64,000 nt of DNA from Desulfovermiculus halophilus DSM 18834 (GTDB lineage: Bacteria; Desulfobacterota; Desulfovibrionia; Desulfovibrionales; Desulfothermaceae), in contig NZ_JIAK01000008.1 in assembly GCF_000620765.1 (NCBI RefSeq), positions 62,001-126,000 on the forward strand, read 5' to 3'. The translations under genes and the position numbers were made by a program. The notes below the pieces were generated by a model. That model had not been told where the DNA came from. It did no database searches and was given only the letters and a program-made list of their open reading frames with translations. Shown one piece after another: positions 35,179 to 44,516 of this stretch (the stretch's first letter is position 1; every line of letters begins with the position of its first letter).

Positions 35179-36126
35179 ATGAACCACGAAAACCAGACAG
35201 TCTTTCCCAGCTTTCTCGTCGTTGTCATCGGCGCCCTGTGGGGAATCTACTGGGTTCCTCTGCGCCGCCTGGAATCCCTTGCACCTGTCGGCCCCTGGCT
35301 GACCTTAGCAGTGGTCCTGGTCGGCTGTCTGTGTCTAGCCCCTCTGGCCTGGAGGGGCCGAAAACAGCTGGCCGTCTCCAAGCCCAGGGCCCTGCTCAGC
35401 ACCGCCCTCGGCGGGGCGTCCTTCGTTCTCTACTCCAATGGTCTTATCTACGGGCATGTGGCTGTTGTCATTCTCCTCTTTTATTTGACCCCTGTGTGGA
35501 GCACACTGATCGCCAGATTCTGGCTGGGATTGCCCGCTTCCCCCTGGAGGTACCTGGCCATTGTCCTGGGCCTGATCGGGATCGGCCTGGTCCTGTCCGG
35601 AAGTCATCCGGGCCTGCCCGTTCCCAGGACGCTGGGGGATTTTCTGGGATTAGCCTCCGGCATTCTGTGGTCCATTGCCGCAACCGGGATCAACGCCCAT
35701 TCCAAAACCAGAGCCGCTGAAACCAACTTTATTTTCTGCGCCGGGGGGGTGATCATGGGGCTGGTCCTGGCTTTGGCCCTGAACCAACCAGTCCCGGACA
35801 TCTCTGCCGGCACCATTCCAGCCGCTGTGGGCTGGATCCTGCTCATTGGGGGGCTGTGGTGGGCCTTTTCCCTGACCGGCTTCATGTGGGCCACCACCCG
35901 CATAGAGCCGGCCAGAATCGGGATCCTGCTCATGAGCGAGGTCATTGTAGGCGCGATAAGCGCCGCCTTGTTCGCTGGAGAACCGTTTTCCAGGCTCATG
36001 GCTTTGGGCGGGGTTCTGGTTGTGGCCGCAGCCATGATCGAGACCTTGTCCAAGCCCTATCATCCCCGCCTGGGGGTGAAGGCCAAAGGGATCGGGCACA
36101 GAGCATGGTCTGAACCAATGCGTTAG
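35179..36126 (+). CDS. DMT-superfamily (EamA-like) transporter
   Basis: A 315-residue inner-membrane protein with about ten hydrophobic segments arranged as two repeats, typical of drug/metabolite exporters of the EamA type. The start is uncertain. The ATG at 35179 (MNHENQTVF) begins just before the first membrane segment; a GTG at 35143 is also in frame, and neither has a strong ribosome site. Substrate unknown. The methyltransferase gene follows eight bases after the stop. The 242 bases upstream to 34936 show no gene. Confidence 0.8.
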   Translation: MNHENQTVFPSFLVVVIGALWGIYWVPLRRLESLAPVGPWLTLAVVLVGCLCLAPLAWRGRKQLAVSKPRALLSTALGGASFVLYSNGLIYGHVAVVILLFYLTPVWSTLIARFWLGLPASPWRYLAIVLGLIGIGLVLSGSHPGLPVPRTLGDFLGLASGILWSIAATGINAHSKTRAAETNFIFCAGGVIMGLVLALALNQPVPDISAGTIPAAVGWILLIGGLWWAFSLTGFMWATTRIEPARIGILLMSEVIVGAISAALFAGEPFSRLMALGGVLVVAAAMIETLSKPYHPRLGVKAKGIGHRAWSEPMR

Positions 36127-36134
36127 CAGCGGCT

Positions 36135-36794
36135 ATGAGCTCAGAAACCTTCTATTCCTCCCGGGCCCGGGAGTATTTCGGGCAGACTTTTGGCATCGAT
36201 CCGTCCTCTTTTCTCCGTCCTCTGACCGGATATCTATCCCCCGGGGCCCGCATTCTGGATATCGGATGCGGTTCCGGACGGGATATGCTCTGGCTGCAGC
36301 AAAAAGGCTTTACCTGTTGGGGTCTGGAGCTTTCTTCGCCCCTGGCCGGACTGGCCCGCAGGCACACCGGCCTGCCGGTCATTGAAGCTGATTTTGAGAG
36401 CTTTGATTTTCAGAAAATGGACATGGATGCCTTGATCTTGGTCGGGGCCCTGGTCCATGTGCCCCAGGCCCGTTTCAAGCCGGTCCTGGCCCGGATATTG
36501 CGGGCCTTGAAAAAAAGCGGCGGGCACGTGCTGATCACAATGAAAAAGGGGCGGGGCAGGGAGATCGGACCGGATGGACGGGTGTTCTATCTGTGGCCAG
36601 AAGGTGATCTCATCCGAGTCTTCACAGACTGCGGATTGGTGAACTTACAGCATTGGATCCAAGAATCCGCGATACGACGTACAGATACCTGGATGGGCTT
36701 TGTGCTGCGGGCAGGTCGCTGCAATCAGGCCGGGTGGGGCTCTGACGATGCCCCAGAGACGTTTTCGGCGCCGGATGCCGGATTACCTCTTTGA
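36135..36794 (+). CDS. Class I SAM-dependent methyltransferase
   Basis: A 219-residue methyltransferase. The SAM-binding motif I is ILDIGCGSGRDMLWL (about 40-54), followed by GLELS (motif II acid) and a LVGALVHVP segment. Similar stand-alone enzymes act on small molecules, and the substrate is unknown. The last about 25 residues (rich in Ala, Pro, Gly) look unconserved. It is probably in an operon with the upstream transporter, eight bases away. Confidence 0.8.
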   Translation: MSSETFYSSRAREYFGQTFGIDPSSFLRPLTGYLSPGARILDIGCGSGRDMLWLQQKGFTCWGLELSSPLAGLARRHTGLPVIEADFESFDFQKMDMDALILVGALVHVPQARFKPVLARILRALKKSGGHVLITMKKGRGREIGPDGRVFYLWPEGDLIRVFTDCGLVNLQHWIQESAIRRTDTWMGFVLRAGRCNQAGWGSDDAPETFSAPDAGLPL

Positions 36795-36818
36795 CCAACA
36801 GGAAACATGTGGTAGTAT
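36791..36818 (+). promoter_or_regulatory. Predicted sigma-70-type promoter
   Basis: TTGACC at 36791-36796 and TAGTAT at 36813-36818 with a 16-base spacer. It overlaps the end of the methyltransferase gene and would serve the small exported protein at 36968 with a leader of about 140 bases. Confidence 0.45.
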
Positions 36819-36967
36819 GAAAGAATCACGCACACCTCGGCCACGGGAAAGCTGCGTGCAGGGGGACAGTGTTCCGGAGTCCGGACCTCTGTCAGGGCAC
36901 GAGTTGTACGCGGGACTGGCTGGAATCGGACGGTTGCAACCGGAATGCACAACAAGGAGGCGTTGGT

Positions 36968-37468
36968 ATGCGAACCACAGGCTGGGCAATTGTCGGGATC
37001 GGGTTGGGGCTGCTGTTTTTTTCGGTGAACGCATCTGCCATGGACTACACGAACTGGATTCCGGTTTTGCCCCAGAGCATCGCCGGAGTTGAGCAGGATG
37101 GTGAGCCGGAGGGCATGAATATGGATTCCGGCGGACAGGCATGGTCCACGCTACAGCAAAGGTATGCTGATTCGGACAGGGAGATGACCCTGAGCATAAT
37201 CAAGGGCCCGGCTCCCCAAGTGCAGCAGTTTCGGCAGATGCCGGAGTTTAATACCGAAAGCCAGGATCAGATCGCCAGGTCCCTGGACTTGGACGGGAAT
37301 AAGGCAATGTATCAGTTCGACAAGCAGGCCAGGGCAGGAACGCTGATTGTTGCTCTTGGCGATCAGACCCTGGTGGTCCTGGAGTCTGAACCAGTGTCCG
37401 GGGAGCAGGAAATGCGCTCCCAGATGCAGGATGTTCCCCTGCAGGATATCGCAGGTCTGGAAAACTAA
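36968..37468 (+). CDS. Small exported protein of unknown function
   Basis: A 166-residue protein with a clear signal peptide (MRTTGWAIVGIGLGLLFF, cut near NASA-MD). The mature part has no motif I recognise; it contains a QAWSTLQQRYADSDREMTL region and ends VPLQDIAGLEN. The start ATG at 36968 lies just after AAGGAGG, which rules out the longer frame from 36869. It is probably periplasmic. The stop codon lies inside the left arm of the terminator that follows. Confidence 0.7.
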   Translation: MRTTGWAIVGIGLGLLFFSVNASAMDYTNWIPVLPQSIAGVEQDGEPEGMNMDSGGQAWSTLQQRYADSDREMTLSIIKGPAPQVQQFRQMPEFNTESQDQIARSLDLDGNKAMYQFDKQARAGTLIVALGDQTLVVLESEPVSGEQEMRSQMQDVPLQDIAGLEN

Positions 37469-37505
37469 CCCACTTGCCTGCGCTTTGGCAGGCAAGTGGG
37501 TTAGT
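37464..37505. terminator. Bidirectional hairpin terminator, 18-bp perfect stem
   Basis: Bases 37464-37481 and 37488-37505 pair perfectly around GCTTTG. The TAA stops of both converging genes (37466-37468 plus, 37501-37503 minus) are built into the stem. Confidence 0.75.
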
Positions 37506-37725
37506 GCGTGTCTTGGTCATCGAGGTATACCCGGCTGCCACAATTTTGACAATACATGTACCCTCTTTTGATCCTTTTTTGGAGAACACAGCTATGACAT
37601 AAGAATGGTTCAGTTGGATTTTTTCTTGTATATACAGGCTTGTTGCAGTGTGTGCAAAAATAAAAGGACTCATGAGGCAGCTTACATGACCCGGGAATGT
37701 ATTGCGTAACCATCTCCCCCTCCAT
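37501..37725 (-). CDS. Small zinc-ribbon-like protein
   Basis: A 74-residue protein with three CXXC pairs: FCTHC (23-27), LCHSC (42-46) and YCQNC (58-62). This suggests one or two zinc-binding ribbons. No family I can name. The ATG at 37725 is used; ATG at 37713 is also possible and would have a GGAGGGGG run before it at short spacing. Flanked by the shared terminator and an A+T-rich stretch. Confidence 0.55.
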   Translation of the reverse strand: MEGEMVTQYIPGSCKLPHESFYFCTHCNKPVYTRKNPTEPFLCHSCVLQKRIKRGYMYCQNCGSRVYLDDQDTH

Positions 37726-38119
37726 GGTTCATGAATGGTTATCCATATTCTTAGTATATATGGAGAAAATGATAACACGTTATAATATTGCAGAAATATA
37801 TTTATAATTGATCTTAGATCATTGGAGTATTTCAGCTCTCAGTCAAAAATTTTACATCCAAGCAAGATACACAGTGCGCATCCATGTCAGATTGATGAAG
37901 AAAGTGAGGAGGGGGTGGATCACAAATATGGTGATGGATGGATGCAACTAATAGTATAGAGCAGGAAAAGAAAAAAGCAAGTCTTTCAGAGAAAATTTTA
38001 TAAAAAAAATCAGCTTTGGTTCGATAACCAATCGGGCTTGAAGTGTTTTATTCTGTATCCCGGCCTGTTGTGCATGGGAAAAGCGTCCACATATCCTTGA
38101 GAGAAAAAACGTTCTCCGT
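37726..38119. other. A+T-rich intergenic region
   Basis: About 394 bases visibly richer in A and T than the surroundings (for example the run around 37770-37810). No gene, tRNA or clear hairpin found. It separates the zinc-ribbon gene from the DUF2959 lipoprotein gene. Confidence 0.5.
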
Positions 38120-38782
38120 CTATTGCAGTTCGGCAATGAACGCATTGGAGGCCTGGATGGAGGAGTTCATCTTTTCGATCAGGGTGTCGATCTGCCCCCG
38201 CAGAGAGGCGAACTCAGTCCGCAGGGCCCCGATGGCCTGGGCGTTCAGGTTGTGTTTGAGATACAGGACATTGTCCTGAAAGGTCTGCAGCACAGGCTCC
38301 ATTTTCTCTTCTGCATCCCGCATCTTGGCCAGCATTTTTTCGTACTGCCTGCGTGTTGCATCCAGCTTCTGCTCGCTGGAGCGTCGAAGCTTAGCATTTT
38401 CGTACAGTGAAAGCTCGTCTTCCCACTCCGCAAACAAGGCCCCGGCAACCGACTCCACACTGTCTATCCGCTCGGATACTTCTTCAGCCCGCTCCTTGCT
38501 GCGGTCATAGGCATCCCGCATTTTTTCATAGGCCGCTTTCAAGTCTGTCTCTTCCAGCTCAACAACGGACGAGAACTTTTCCAGGGCAGAGGAGAATTCC
38601 TCCTGGGCACGTGTCTGCGCATCCCGGGCCCCTTCAACCCGGTCCACGAGTATATCCCGTTTATGAATACCGACCTTCTCCATTGCCGTGTAATAGGTGC
38701 TGGAGCAGGCAAAAAGGGCCGAGAAGGAAAACAAAGCTGCCGTGAGCAGCAAGCTGGAAGGAAAACGCGGGTGTATATTCAT
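38120..38782 (-). CDS. DUF2959-type lipoprotein with coiled coil
   Basis: A 220-residue lipoprotein. The signal ends in the lipobox FSALFAC-SS, making Cys26 the likely lipid anchor. The mature sequence is almost all helical with long heptad-rich stretches, and the YYTAMEKVGIHKRDILVDRV opening fits the DUF2959 family of Gram-negative envelope proteins of unknown function. I start at the ATG at 38782 because the signal peptide begins there; the frame extends upstream to 38896 without a ribosome site. It is divergent from the porin gene. Confidence 0.78.
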   Translation of the reverse strand: MNIHPRFPSSLLLTAALFSFSALFACSSTYYTAMEKVGIHKRDILVDRVEGARDAQTRAQEEFSSALEKFSSVVELEETDLKAAYEKMRDAYDRSKERAEEVSERIDSVESVAGALFAEWEDELSLYENAKLRRSSEQKLDATRRQYEKMLAKMRDAEEKMEPVLQTFQDNVLYLKHNLNAQAIGALRTEFASLRGQIDTLIEKMNSSIQASNAFIAELQ

Positions 38783-38975
38783 CCGGTGTGCATACTCAGA
38801 ATTTCCCCGGGCGTCAATTTCAGATCCGGCAGTGGATACTGGTTGTGTCATCAATTTCTTGGGGTTCATCATCAGTCCGGCTTTCATCGGCCGCAAGCTC
38901 TGTGATTTTTACAATCTAGGCATGTGCATCAACTAAGGTATGGACAAAGATGTCTTTTTCCGATACAAGATCTCG

Positions 38976-38991
38976 AACAATTGTAATTGTT
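38976..38991. promoter_or_regulatory. Operator-like inverted repeat upstream of the porin
   Basis: AACAATT-GT-AATTGTT, seven-base arms. It lies about 115 bases before the porin start in the 324-bp gap shared with the DUF2959 gene. No other feature is evident in that gap. Confidence 0.3.
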
Positions 38992-39106
38992 TCAAACAGC
39001 GTTTAGGGGAGGGGAGGCTGGTCAGGCCGCAGGGCGGTAAATTTTCCGACCCAGGGCAGCAGACGGGCTTTCGATGTTTCATGCACGGTCAAAAGGAGGG
39101 GAGAGC

Positions 39107-39889
39107 TTGAAAAGAGCAGCTGGTATTGGGTGTGTAGTCATGTCGTTGGTGCTTGTTTGTGCTGCGGTCGGTTCAGCCAAGATGGGCTCGGGCAAGATCA
39201 GCGCCAAGAGCGGGGACGTGAACTGGGAGCTCTTCGGCAGCCTGAAGGTGTATCCGCACCTGGTGGACAATGTGGATTTCAACGATGACGACACCGAGTA
39301 TGACTACTTTTTGGACGAAAGCGGGGCCCTGGGAAATGAAGAAAGCATCAGGAATGAGGCTCGGATCGGATTCAACGCCCAAGGGCAGAACTGGACCTTT
39401 CATTCCATCCTGGAAGCCGATTTTGTCTACAACAAGGCCAATGCCGACCGGGGGGCTGGTGAAGCTTTGGGTCTGGAAGACTCCGGGATGACCGGTGAAG
39501 ACTTTGGGATAGAAAAGCTGGAGGCGACCTACGATTTCGCGTCTCACGGGGTGCCGATAAAGCTGGGATCCGGGTGGAACACCAAAGGCACGGACATGGC
39601 CACAGGAGGCATGGTCTACGGTGACGACCATCCATTCATCGAACTCAGCGGGGAGCTCATGCCGGATGTGAAATGGGATGTTCTCTATCTGGTTATTCAG
39701 GATGACTTGGATCAGGACGGGGAAACAGAAGCCTATGACGCAGACGATCTGGACTGGCGGGCCTATACTTTGAAGCTGGAGTTCCCCTTGGGAGACACCG
39801 GCTTTAATGTAAGCCCCTTTTACCTCTTTAGCGACAATGAGGACAGAGAGGCAGACGTGCACTACTTCGGACTGGAGGGCATCGGTAAT
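39107..39889 (+). pseudogene. Outer-membrane porin-like protein, 5' part, interrupted by IS200-type element
   Basis: Encodes the signal peptide (start TTG at 39107 after AAAGGAGG; MKRAAGIGCVVMSLV..., cut near GSA-K) and about 240 residues of an acidic beta-barrel-like protein. Strands alternate with Asp/Gly-rich turns (NDDDTEYDYFLDESG, DQDGETEAYDADD). The frame runs into the insertion element and meets a stop at 39941-39943. The 3' part resumes at 40587. Removing the element joins ...EGIGN to TDFGIF... in frame, giving a full porin of roughly 495-500 residues. The break is recent, since both halves are otherwise intact. Confidence 0.82.
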
Positions 39890-40586
39890 TCCAGAGCTAA
39901 ACCCCCGGCTACGCCGGGGAGAGTTGAAAAAGCTATGCTGTAGTATTTAAAAGCAAGCGCTCCTTTCGTATATTGGCACGGGGCTGAATCCGTGCACAAG
40001 CGAAACGAAAGGAGCGCATATGAAAGAGAGTTTAGCCCATACGGTATGGGAGTGCAAATACCATATAGTGTGGGTACCGAAGAGACGGCGTAAGGTCATA
40101 TACGGTCACCTAAAAGTTGAGATTGGGCAAATACTTAGGAAATTATGCGAGTACAAGGGTATTAAGATCATTGAAGGCAAAGCCTGTGTTGATCATATCC
40201 ATATGTGTGTATCCATACCGCCCAAATATTCAGTTGCAAACATAGTAGGTTACGTGAAAGGCAAGAGCGCCATGATCATATTTGAGAAGTACAGTAGATT
40301 GCGTAAGAATTTTCGTGGCCATAGTTTTTGGGCCAGAGGATATTACGTAAGCACCGTTGGATTAGATGAAGCCAAGGTACGAAAATATATCCAGAACCAG
40401 GAACAACATGAAATGATAGAAGACCAATACGATACAGACATGCGTAGCCCCTTTTAGGGGAGCACGTAGTAACTGCTAACTGGAACGAGGATTGGGTTCA
40501 GCCCCAACCTCAAGTACCCCTTAAGGGGTGCAAGTAACAAGGCCCTTCTAGGGCTAGGCAAGCCACCGGCTATGCCGGTGGTACCT
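39890..40586 (+). mobile_element. IS200/IS605-family insertion sequence (tnpA only)
   Basis: About 697 bp inside the porin gene, the usual size for IS200-type elements. There are no terminal inverted repeats. Subterminal hairpins sit near each end: CCCCGGC-TAC-GCCGGGG at 39903-39919 and CCACCGGC-TAT-GCCGGTGG at 40563-40581. Between the left end and tnpA, GCGCTCCTTTCGT (39957-39969) pairs with ACGAAAGGAGCGC (40005-40017) and would hide the ribosome site of tnpA, a known IS200 control. Exact ends are inferred from restoring the porin frame. Confidence 0.85.
40020..40457 (+). CDS. tnpA: IS200/IS605 Y1 (HUH) transposase TnpA
   Basis: A 145-residue single-tyrosine transposase that moves single-stranded DNA. 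The HUH motif is HIH in VDHIHMCVSIPP (near 60), and the catalytic tyrosine lies in GYYVSTVGLDEAKVRKYI. Length and the WECKYHIVWVPKRRRK start are typical. The gene appears intact. Its ribosome site (AAAGGAG) is in the right arm of the long upstream hairpin, so translation is probably repressed. Confidence 0.94.
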   Translation: MKESLAHTVWECKYHIVWVPKRRRKVIYGHLKVEIGQILRKLCEYKGIKIIEGKACVDHIHMCVSIPPKYSVANIVGYVKGKSAMIIFEKYSRLRKNFRGHSFWARGYYVSTVGLDEAKVRKYIQNQEQHEMIEDQYDTDMRSPF

Positions 40587-41291
40587 ACTGACTTCGGCAT
40601 CTTCACCCCCAGGGCGGAGCTTGTCTACATCACTGGGGAGAAAGACAACCACGAATTAGCCAATGGCAACACAGACGACGTGGACATTGAATCCTATGCC
40701 CTGTTCGCCGCCCTGGAAGCGGATGTCCATTCCCTGTTCAAGCCCTTTATCGGAGGCTACTTCTACCAGGGCGACGGGGATGCCAACGACGGAGATATAG
40801 ACGCCTACAACGCTGTGACCAATATCGCCAGATATGCCCCGGTCTTTGGCATGGAAAACGCCTTTATCTACCGAGCCATTCCGGTCCTGGGCAGCAATCT
40901 GTACGACGGGACCCCGAGCATGTTGGGTATTGATGAAGATATAGGCCAGGGCTATGGTGGGATCAGCAACTCGGCCTCTGCCAACTCTCCGGGCATGGTC
41001 TCCATGGGGCTGGGGGCCAAAGGTTCCCGGGACAACTGGGAGTACAAGGCCATGCTGCAGTACTTCCAGTTTGAAGATACCGGGGCCCTGGAAGATGTGG
41101 AAGGCAATAGCATTGACGACGAGATGGGCCTGGAGTTCGACGTGAATCTGACCTACAATTTCACCAACCACTTTTCCCTGGGCAATACGCTGTCGATCTT
41201 CGAGCCAGGGGATGGGATCCAGGATCTGCACGGAGACGATTTCGACCAGACTGCGATCATGAACACCTTTGAGATGAGATGGAGCTTCTAA
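40587..41291 (+). pseudogene. Outer-membrane porin-like protein, 3' part
   Basis: Continues the porin after the insertion element: TDFGIFTPRAELVYITGEKDN through to the C-terminal FEMRWSF, whose final aromatic residue is the usual outer-membrane beta-barrel assembly signal. About 234 residues. It has no start codon of its own except an ATG inside the IS right end (40572), so it is probably not made as a functional protein. A strong terminator follows at 41327. Confidence 0.82.
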
Positions 41292-41326
41292 ACGGAAGCC
41301 TTTCTGTTTCCCGAACTTCTCGCTGA

Positions 41327-41359
41327 TTACAAACAGGGGAGTTGCTCCCCTGTTTGTAA
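41327..41359. terminator. Hairpin terminator after the porin, 15-bp perfect stem
   Basis: Bases 41327-41341 and 41345-41359 pair perfectly around TTG (ACAAACAGGGGAG / CTCCCCTGTTTGT core). It ends the porin transcript just before the next gene's ribosome site. Confidence 0.75.
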
Positions 41360-41380
41360 AATAAGAAGGAGCAGCATCAT

Positions 41381-43205
41381 ATGTTTCCCTCCGCAGTAAA
41401 GGCCGCCTTTTTTTTTTGTCCTTCTAGCCTTTGTTCCGGGATTGGTCCATGCAGACGCCGTTTCTTATGAGCGGCTGATCGAGCACTTGGGTTCCAAGTA
41501 TCCGCCCCGACACCGCATTCTCTCCCCTGTGGACGAGGTCCACAGCGGACGCCTGGCCTTTGCCGCATCAGACGAAAGTGTTTCCAGGGGGCATGAGCTC
41601 CTCGTGCTCAAGCAGGACACTGACGTTCCGGACTATCTTCTGCCTTCAGCCGGAGTCATCCGGGTGGAATCGCAGTTCGAGGACAAGGTCCTGGCCCAGA
41701 CCCTGACCAGCCTGGGAGGTGCCATTGAAGAGGGCGATCTTGTGGCCCAACCGGCTTCCCCGGTGCTCTATGTGTACACGAACATACGGGAAAAGGAATC
41801 GTCTGCCCAGTACACCCACCTGATTGATACGCTTTTGGAAAATAACTATGAGGTAGTCGAGGTCTACGGCCGCGACATCCAGCGCTATGCCGACCGCTAC
41901 GGCCTTCTCCTGCGCCTGGAAGGCATTGCTGGAGACAATCTGGCGGTTAAGGTGCAGTCCCTGTACTCTGGAGATACATTTTTTGCCCGTACCCAAGAGA
42001 TCTCCACTGACATCCAGACCACTGCTGCGGCTGGAGTCCCTCTGCACCTTGCCCAGGCCTCCGCGATCCAGGAGACAGCATCTAAGACGCCTGCATCCAA
42101 TCAGTCTTCAGGCATGGACACAAAGGTTCCATCTGCGGAAACCGAAAAGCCGAAAAAGCAGGCAGCAGGCTTTGAGCAGGCCCAGCCCCTTTACCACAGA
42201 GAGGTCCTTCGATTGGAGCGCAAGTACTCACGCTTTGTGCCTTGTGAGGCGGACGGGAACCCCGGCCCGGAGTTCGCCCTGCTCCGGGACAACGGCTTGG
42301 ATATCTACGATTACCAGGAGGGCAGGCTGCAGCAGCTGGCCGATAGCTCATTTGACTTGGAAAACAGCGTGGGGCTGCATCTGCATGCCCTGGATATAAC
42401 CGGCGACGGGCAGGATGAGCTTGTTGTGACCATGGGAAAAGTCAAGGACACGCCCTATGGAGAGGATACGTTCATCAGTTCCCGAATACTGGCCTGCCAA
42501 GACGGTCGGGTGCGCACCTATGCCCGGGACCTCCCCTACTACCTGCGGGTGATTGAAGACAGAAACGGCGAGCAGGTCCTTATCGGACAAAAAAAGGGGG
42601 AATCCGAGCCCTATGCCGGGGACATCTGCCGCTTCACCTGGGACGCAGAGAGCCAGGAGCTGGTAAACCGCGGTTTGTACGAGCCGGCGGCCAATATCTA
42701 TGCCCTCTATCAGTTCGCCTTCCAGCCCCAGGCTTCGGATCATGTGCTCATCCTGGAGCCGTCAAACGATGTAGCCGTCTACTTTGTGCCCACAGAAGAG
42801 CTTAATGATATAAGCGACAAGAATTACGGCCAGTTTCATCTTACATCCTATCCTGTTCTCAGGGACAAGGCCAAATTCACCCAAGCCATGGAGGAGAACT
42901 CCCGCCTTGTCTTTGCTCCAAGACGCTTGGTGCTCAAGAATGCATTCGACGGCCAAGCCTTTGTGATCAACAAACAGCGGCAGACCCGTGCCGGCCTGAA
43001 CCGGATCAAGGACCTCATGGGCGACAGAAATGCCCAGGACAGCCTGGTGGGGCTGAAATGGAACGGGCAGAACATTCAGGAGACCTGGGAATCAAAGAAA
43101 ATATCCAAGGACATTTACGACTTCGGTTTCTGTACCTTCCAAGGAGAAGACAGGGTATTTGTCCTGGTCCGGGACAAGCAGGGCTTTTCCCTGCAGACCC
43201 TGTAA
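41381..43205 (+). CDS. Exported FG-GAP/VCBS-like protein with a frameshift in a T10 tract
   Basis: The body frame (from 41442) lacks a signal. With nine instead of ten T's at 41408-41417, the ATG at 41381, preceded by AAGGAG, reads MFPSAVKAAFFFVLLAFVPG and then joins the body, giving a perfect signal peptide and about 607 residues. As printed, the ATG frame leaves the body frame. The mature part has an N-terminal domain (to about 210), a Pro/Ser/Lys linker and a C-terminal half with ALDITGDGQDELVV, the Asp-rich calcium loop of FG-GAP/VCBS repeats. The T10 run could be phase variation, transcriptional slippage or a sequencing error. Function unknown. Confidence 0.7.
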
Positions 43206-43226
43206 CCTCTGGCCGTATATTCCACA

Positions 43227-43258
43227 CCCTCCTGCCGGGCCGCAGTTCGGCGGGAGGG
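43227..43258 (+). terminator. Hairpin terminator candidate
   Basis: CCCTCCTGCCG pairs with CGGCGGGAGGG (one G-T) around a 10-base loop, 22 bases after the upstream stop. No T-run. The rest of the 264-bp gap shows no gene. Confidence 0.45.
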
Positions 43259-43469
43259 CACGAGCAACCCCTAATCCCTCAAAATCCTACCTTTGGTTCA
43301 TAAACCGAGATTGACCATTTGAAAAAAGAGAATATTTTGTTGTATGAAATCAATATGTTAACTACCTGCAAGGTATTATCACTGTAGCCAAAGATGAGAG
43401 TCGCATGCCGTTTCCGTCATGTCTTCGTTGGAAAAAGTCAGGGTGAATGATTACCTTGGAGGTATGCTC

Positions 43470-44024
43470 ATGCGGCACGATTATGTGGCCATTCAGGAAG
43501 ACAGCCTGCTTTTGATCGTTGATCTGCAAACCTCCATGCTCAAGGCAATATCAGGCTGGGATCAGGTGGCCAAACGAACCGGGCAGCTCATTCAGGCCGC
43601 TAAACTCTTAAATATTCCCATCCTGCTCACTGAACAGTATGCCAAAGGATTGGGCGGTACCCATCCGGACATTGTGAACGCCATTGGTCACCCCAGGGTA
43701 TTTGCCAAGGAGCATTTCAGTGCCTGTCTGGAGCCGGATTTTGTTCCCTGGGTACAGTCCTTTGGCAAGCAAAAAATAGTGGTGGCTGGAACGGAAGCCC
43801 ATGTTTGCGTGTTGCAGACCAGCTTGGATCTGATTCAGGCTGGTTTTCAGGTGCACCTGACAGCCGACGCAGTCGCTTCCAGGCTGAAGGAAAACCGGGA
43901 TATCGCCGTGTCTCAGCTGCGGCAGGCCGGGGCGGTGGTTACTTCGGCAGAGATCGTTATCTTTGAGTGGGCCAAGCGGTCGAATACAGATGAATTCCGG
44001 GCCGTGCTGCCTATCGTCAAATAA
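43470..44024 (+). CDS. Isochorismatase-like cysteine hydrolase
   Basis: A 184-residue protein of the isochorismatase/nicotinamidase fold. The catalytic triad can be placed: Asp in LLLIVDLQTSML (near 18), Lys in FAKEHFSA (near 89) and Cys in GTEAHVCVLQT (near 122), with the conserved cis-peptide region just before it. Eukaryotic and bacterial relatives of this compact group are called YcaC- or ISOC-like and their substrates are unknown. I start at the ATG at 43470 because GGAGG lies seven bases upstream; ATG 43464 is too close to it and the frame start at 43419 lacks a site. Confidence 0.85.
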   Translation: MRHDYVAIQEDSLLLIVDLQTSMLKAISGWDQVAKRTGQLIQAAKLLNIPILLTEQYAKGLGGTHPDIVNAIGHPRVFAKEHFSACLEPDFVPWVQSFGKQKIVVAGTEAHVCVLQTSLDLIQAGFQVHLTADAVASRLKENRDIAVSQLRQAGAVVTSAEIVIFEWAKRSNTDEFRAVLPIVK

Positions 44025-44104
44025 TGGTATCGCATATAGGATGAGTAAACAGAGATGGGGATGTACTTTCAGATTGGCCGCTGTCAGCGGTGTGCTTGGC
44101 GGCC

Positions 44105-44141
44105 CCAATGCGGGGTTGGCCATAGCCCAACCCCGCATTGG
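44105..44141. terminator. Hairpin, 15-bp perfect stem, after the cysteine hydrolase
   Basis: CCAATGCGGGGTTGG and its complement enclose a 7-base loop (44120-44126), 80 bases after the upstream stop. No T-run follows. Confidence 0.45.
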
Positions 44142-44333
44142 AACGAAGGATAAGCTTTCGAGAGGGATGATTACAGGAGCATAGCGAGACAAGCCCTCTC
44201 TTGTTGCGGACCTTATTTGCAGCGCAGGCCGAGCTCAACACAGATTGGAGGCTTGCCCACATACTTGAGACCGTGTTGTACGTACTCCTGATAGTCAATG
44301 CACATATGTTGATTTTAACAGTGCCTTGATGGA

Positions 44334-44516
44334 CTACGGGTCCTCGCTGAGAAAAGGGATAACGGTTTCGGCAAGCTCATCCGGCGCTTCCTCCTGGACG
44401 AAATGGCCGGCTGAACTTACTTGTACCGTCCGGGCTTGCGGAAATATCAGTTCCCACCGTTGCAACTCTTTTTTGCGCAATGCCATGTCTTTCGTGCCCC
44501 AAACTGCCCCAAACGA
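44334..44516 (-). pseudogene. C-terminal remnant of an alpha/beta hydrolase (haloalkane dehalogenase-like)
   Basis: The last about 60 codons before a TAG read GAVWGTKDMALRKKELQRW, then a segment ending VSSAGHFVQEEAPDELAETV and PFLSEDP. This is the C-terminal end of the dehalogenase-type alpha/beta hydrolases, including the catalytic His (GHF) region. Upstream in the same frame, beyond about 44516, the sequence no longer matches and no N-terminal part or nucleophile elbow is present. It is a fragment left by a deletion or rearrangement. The remainder of 44025-44752 contains a hairpin (44105-44141) and no complete gene. Confidence 0.6.
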
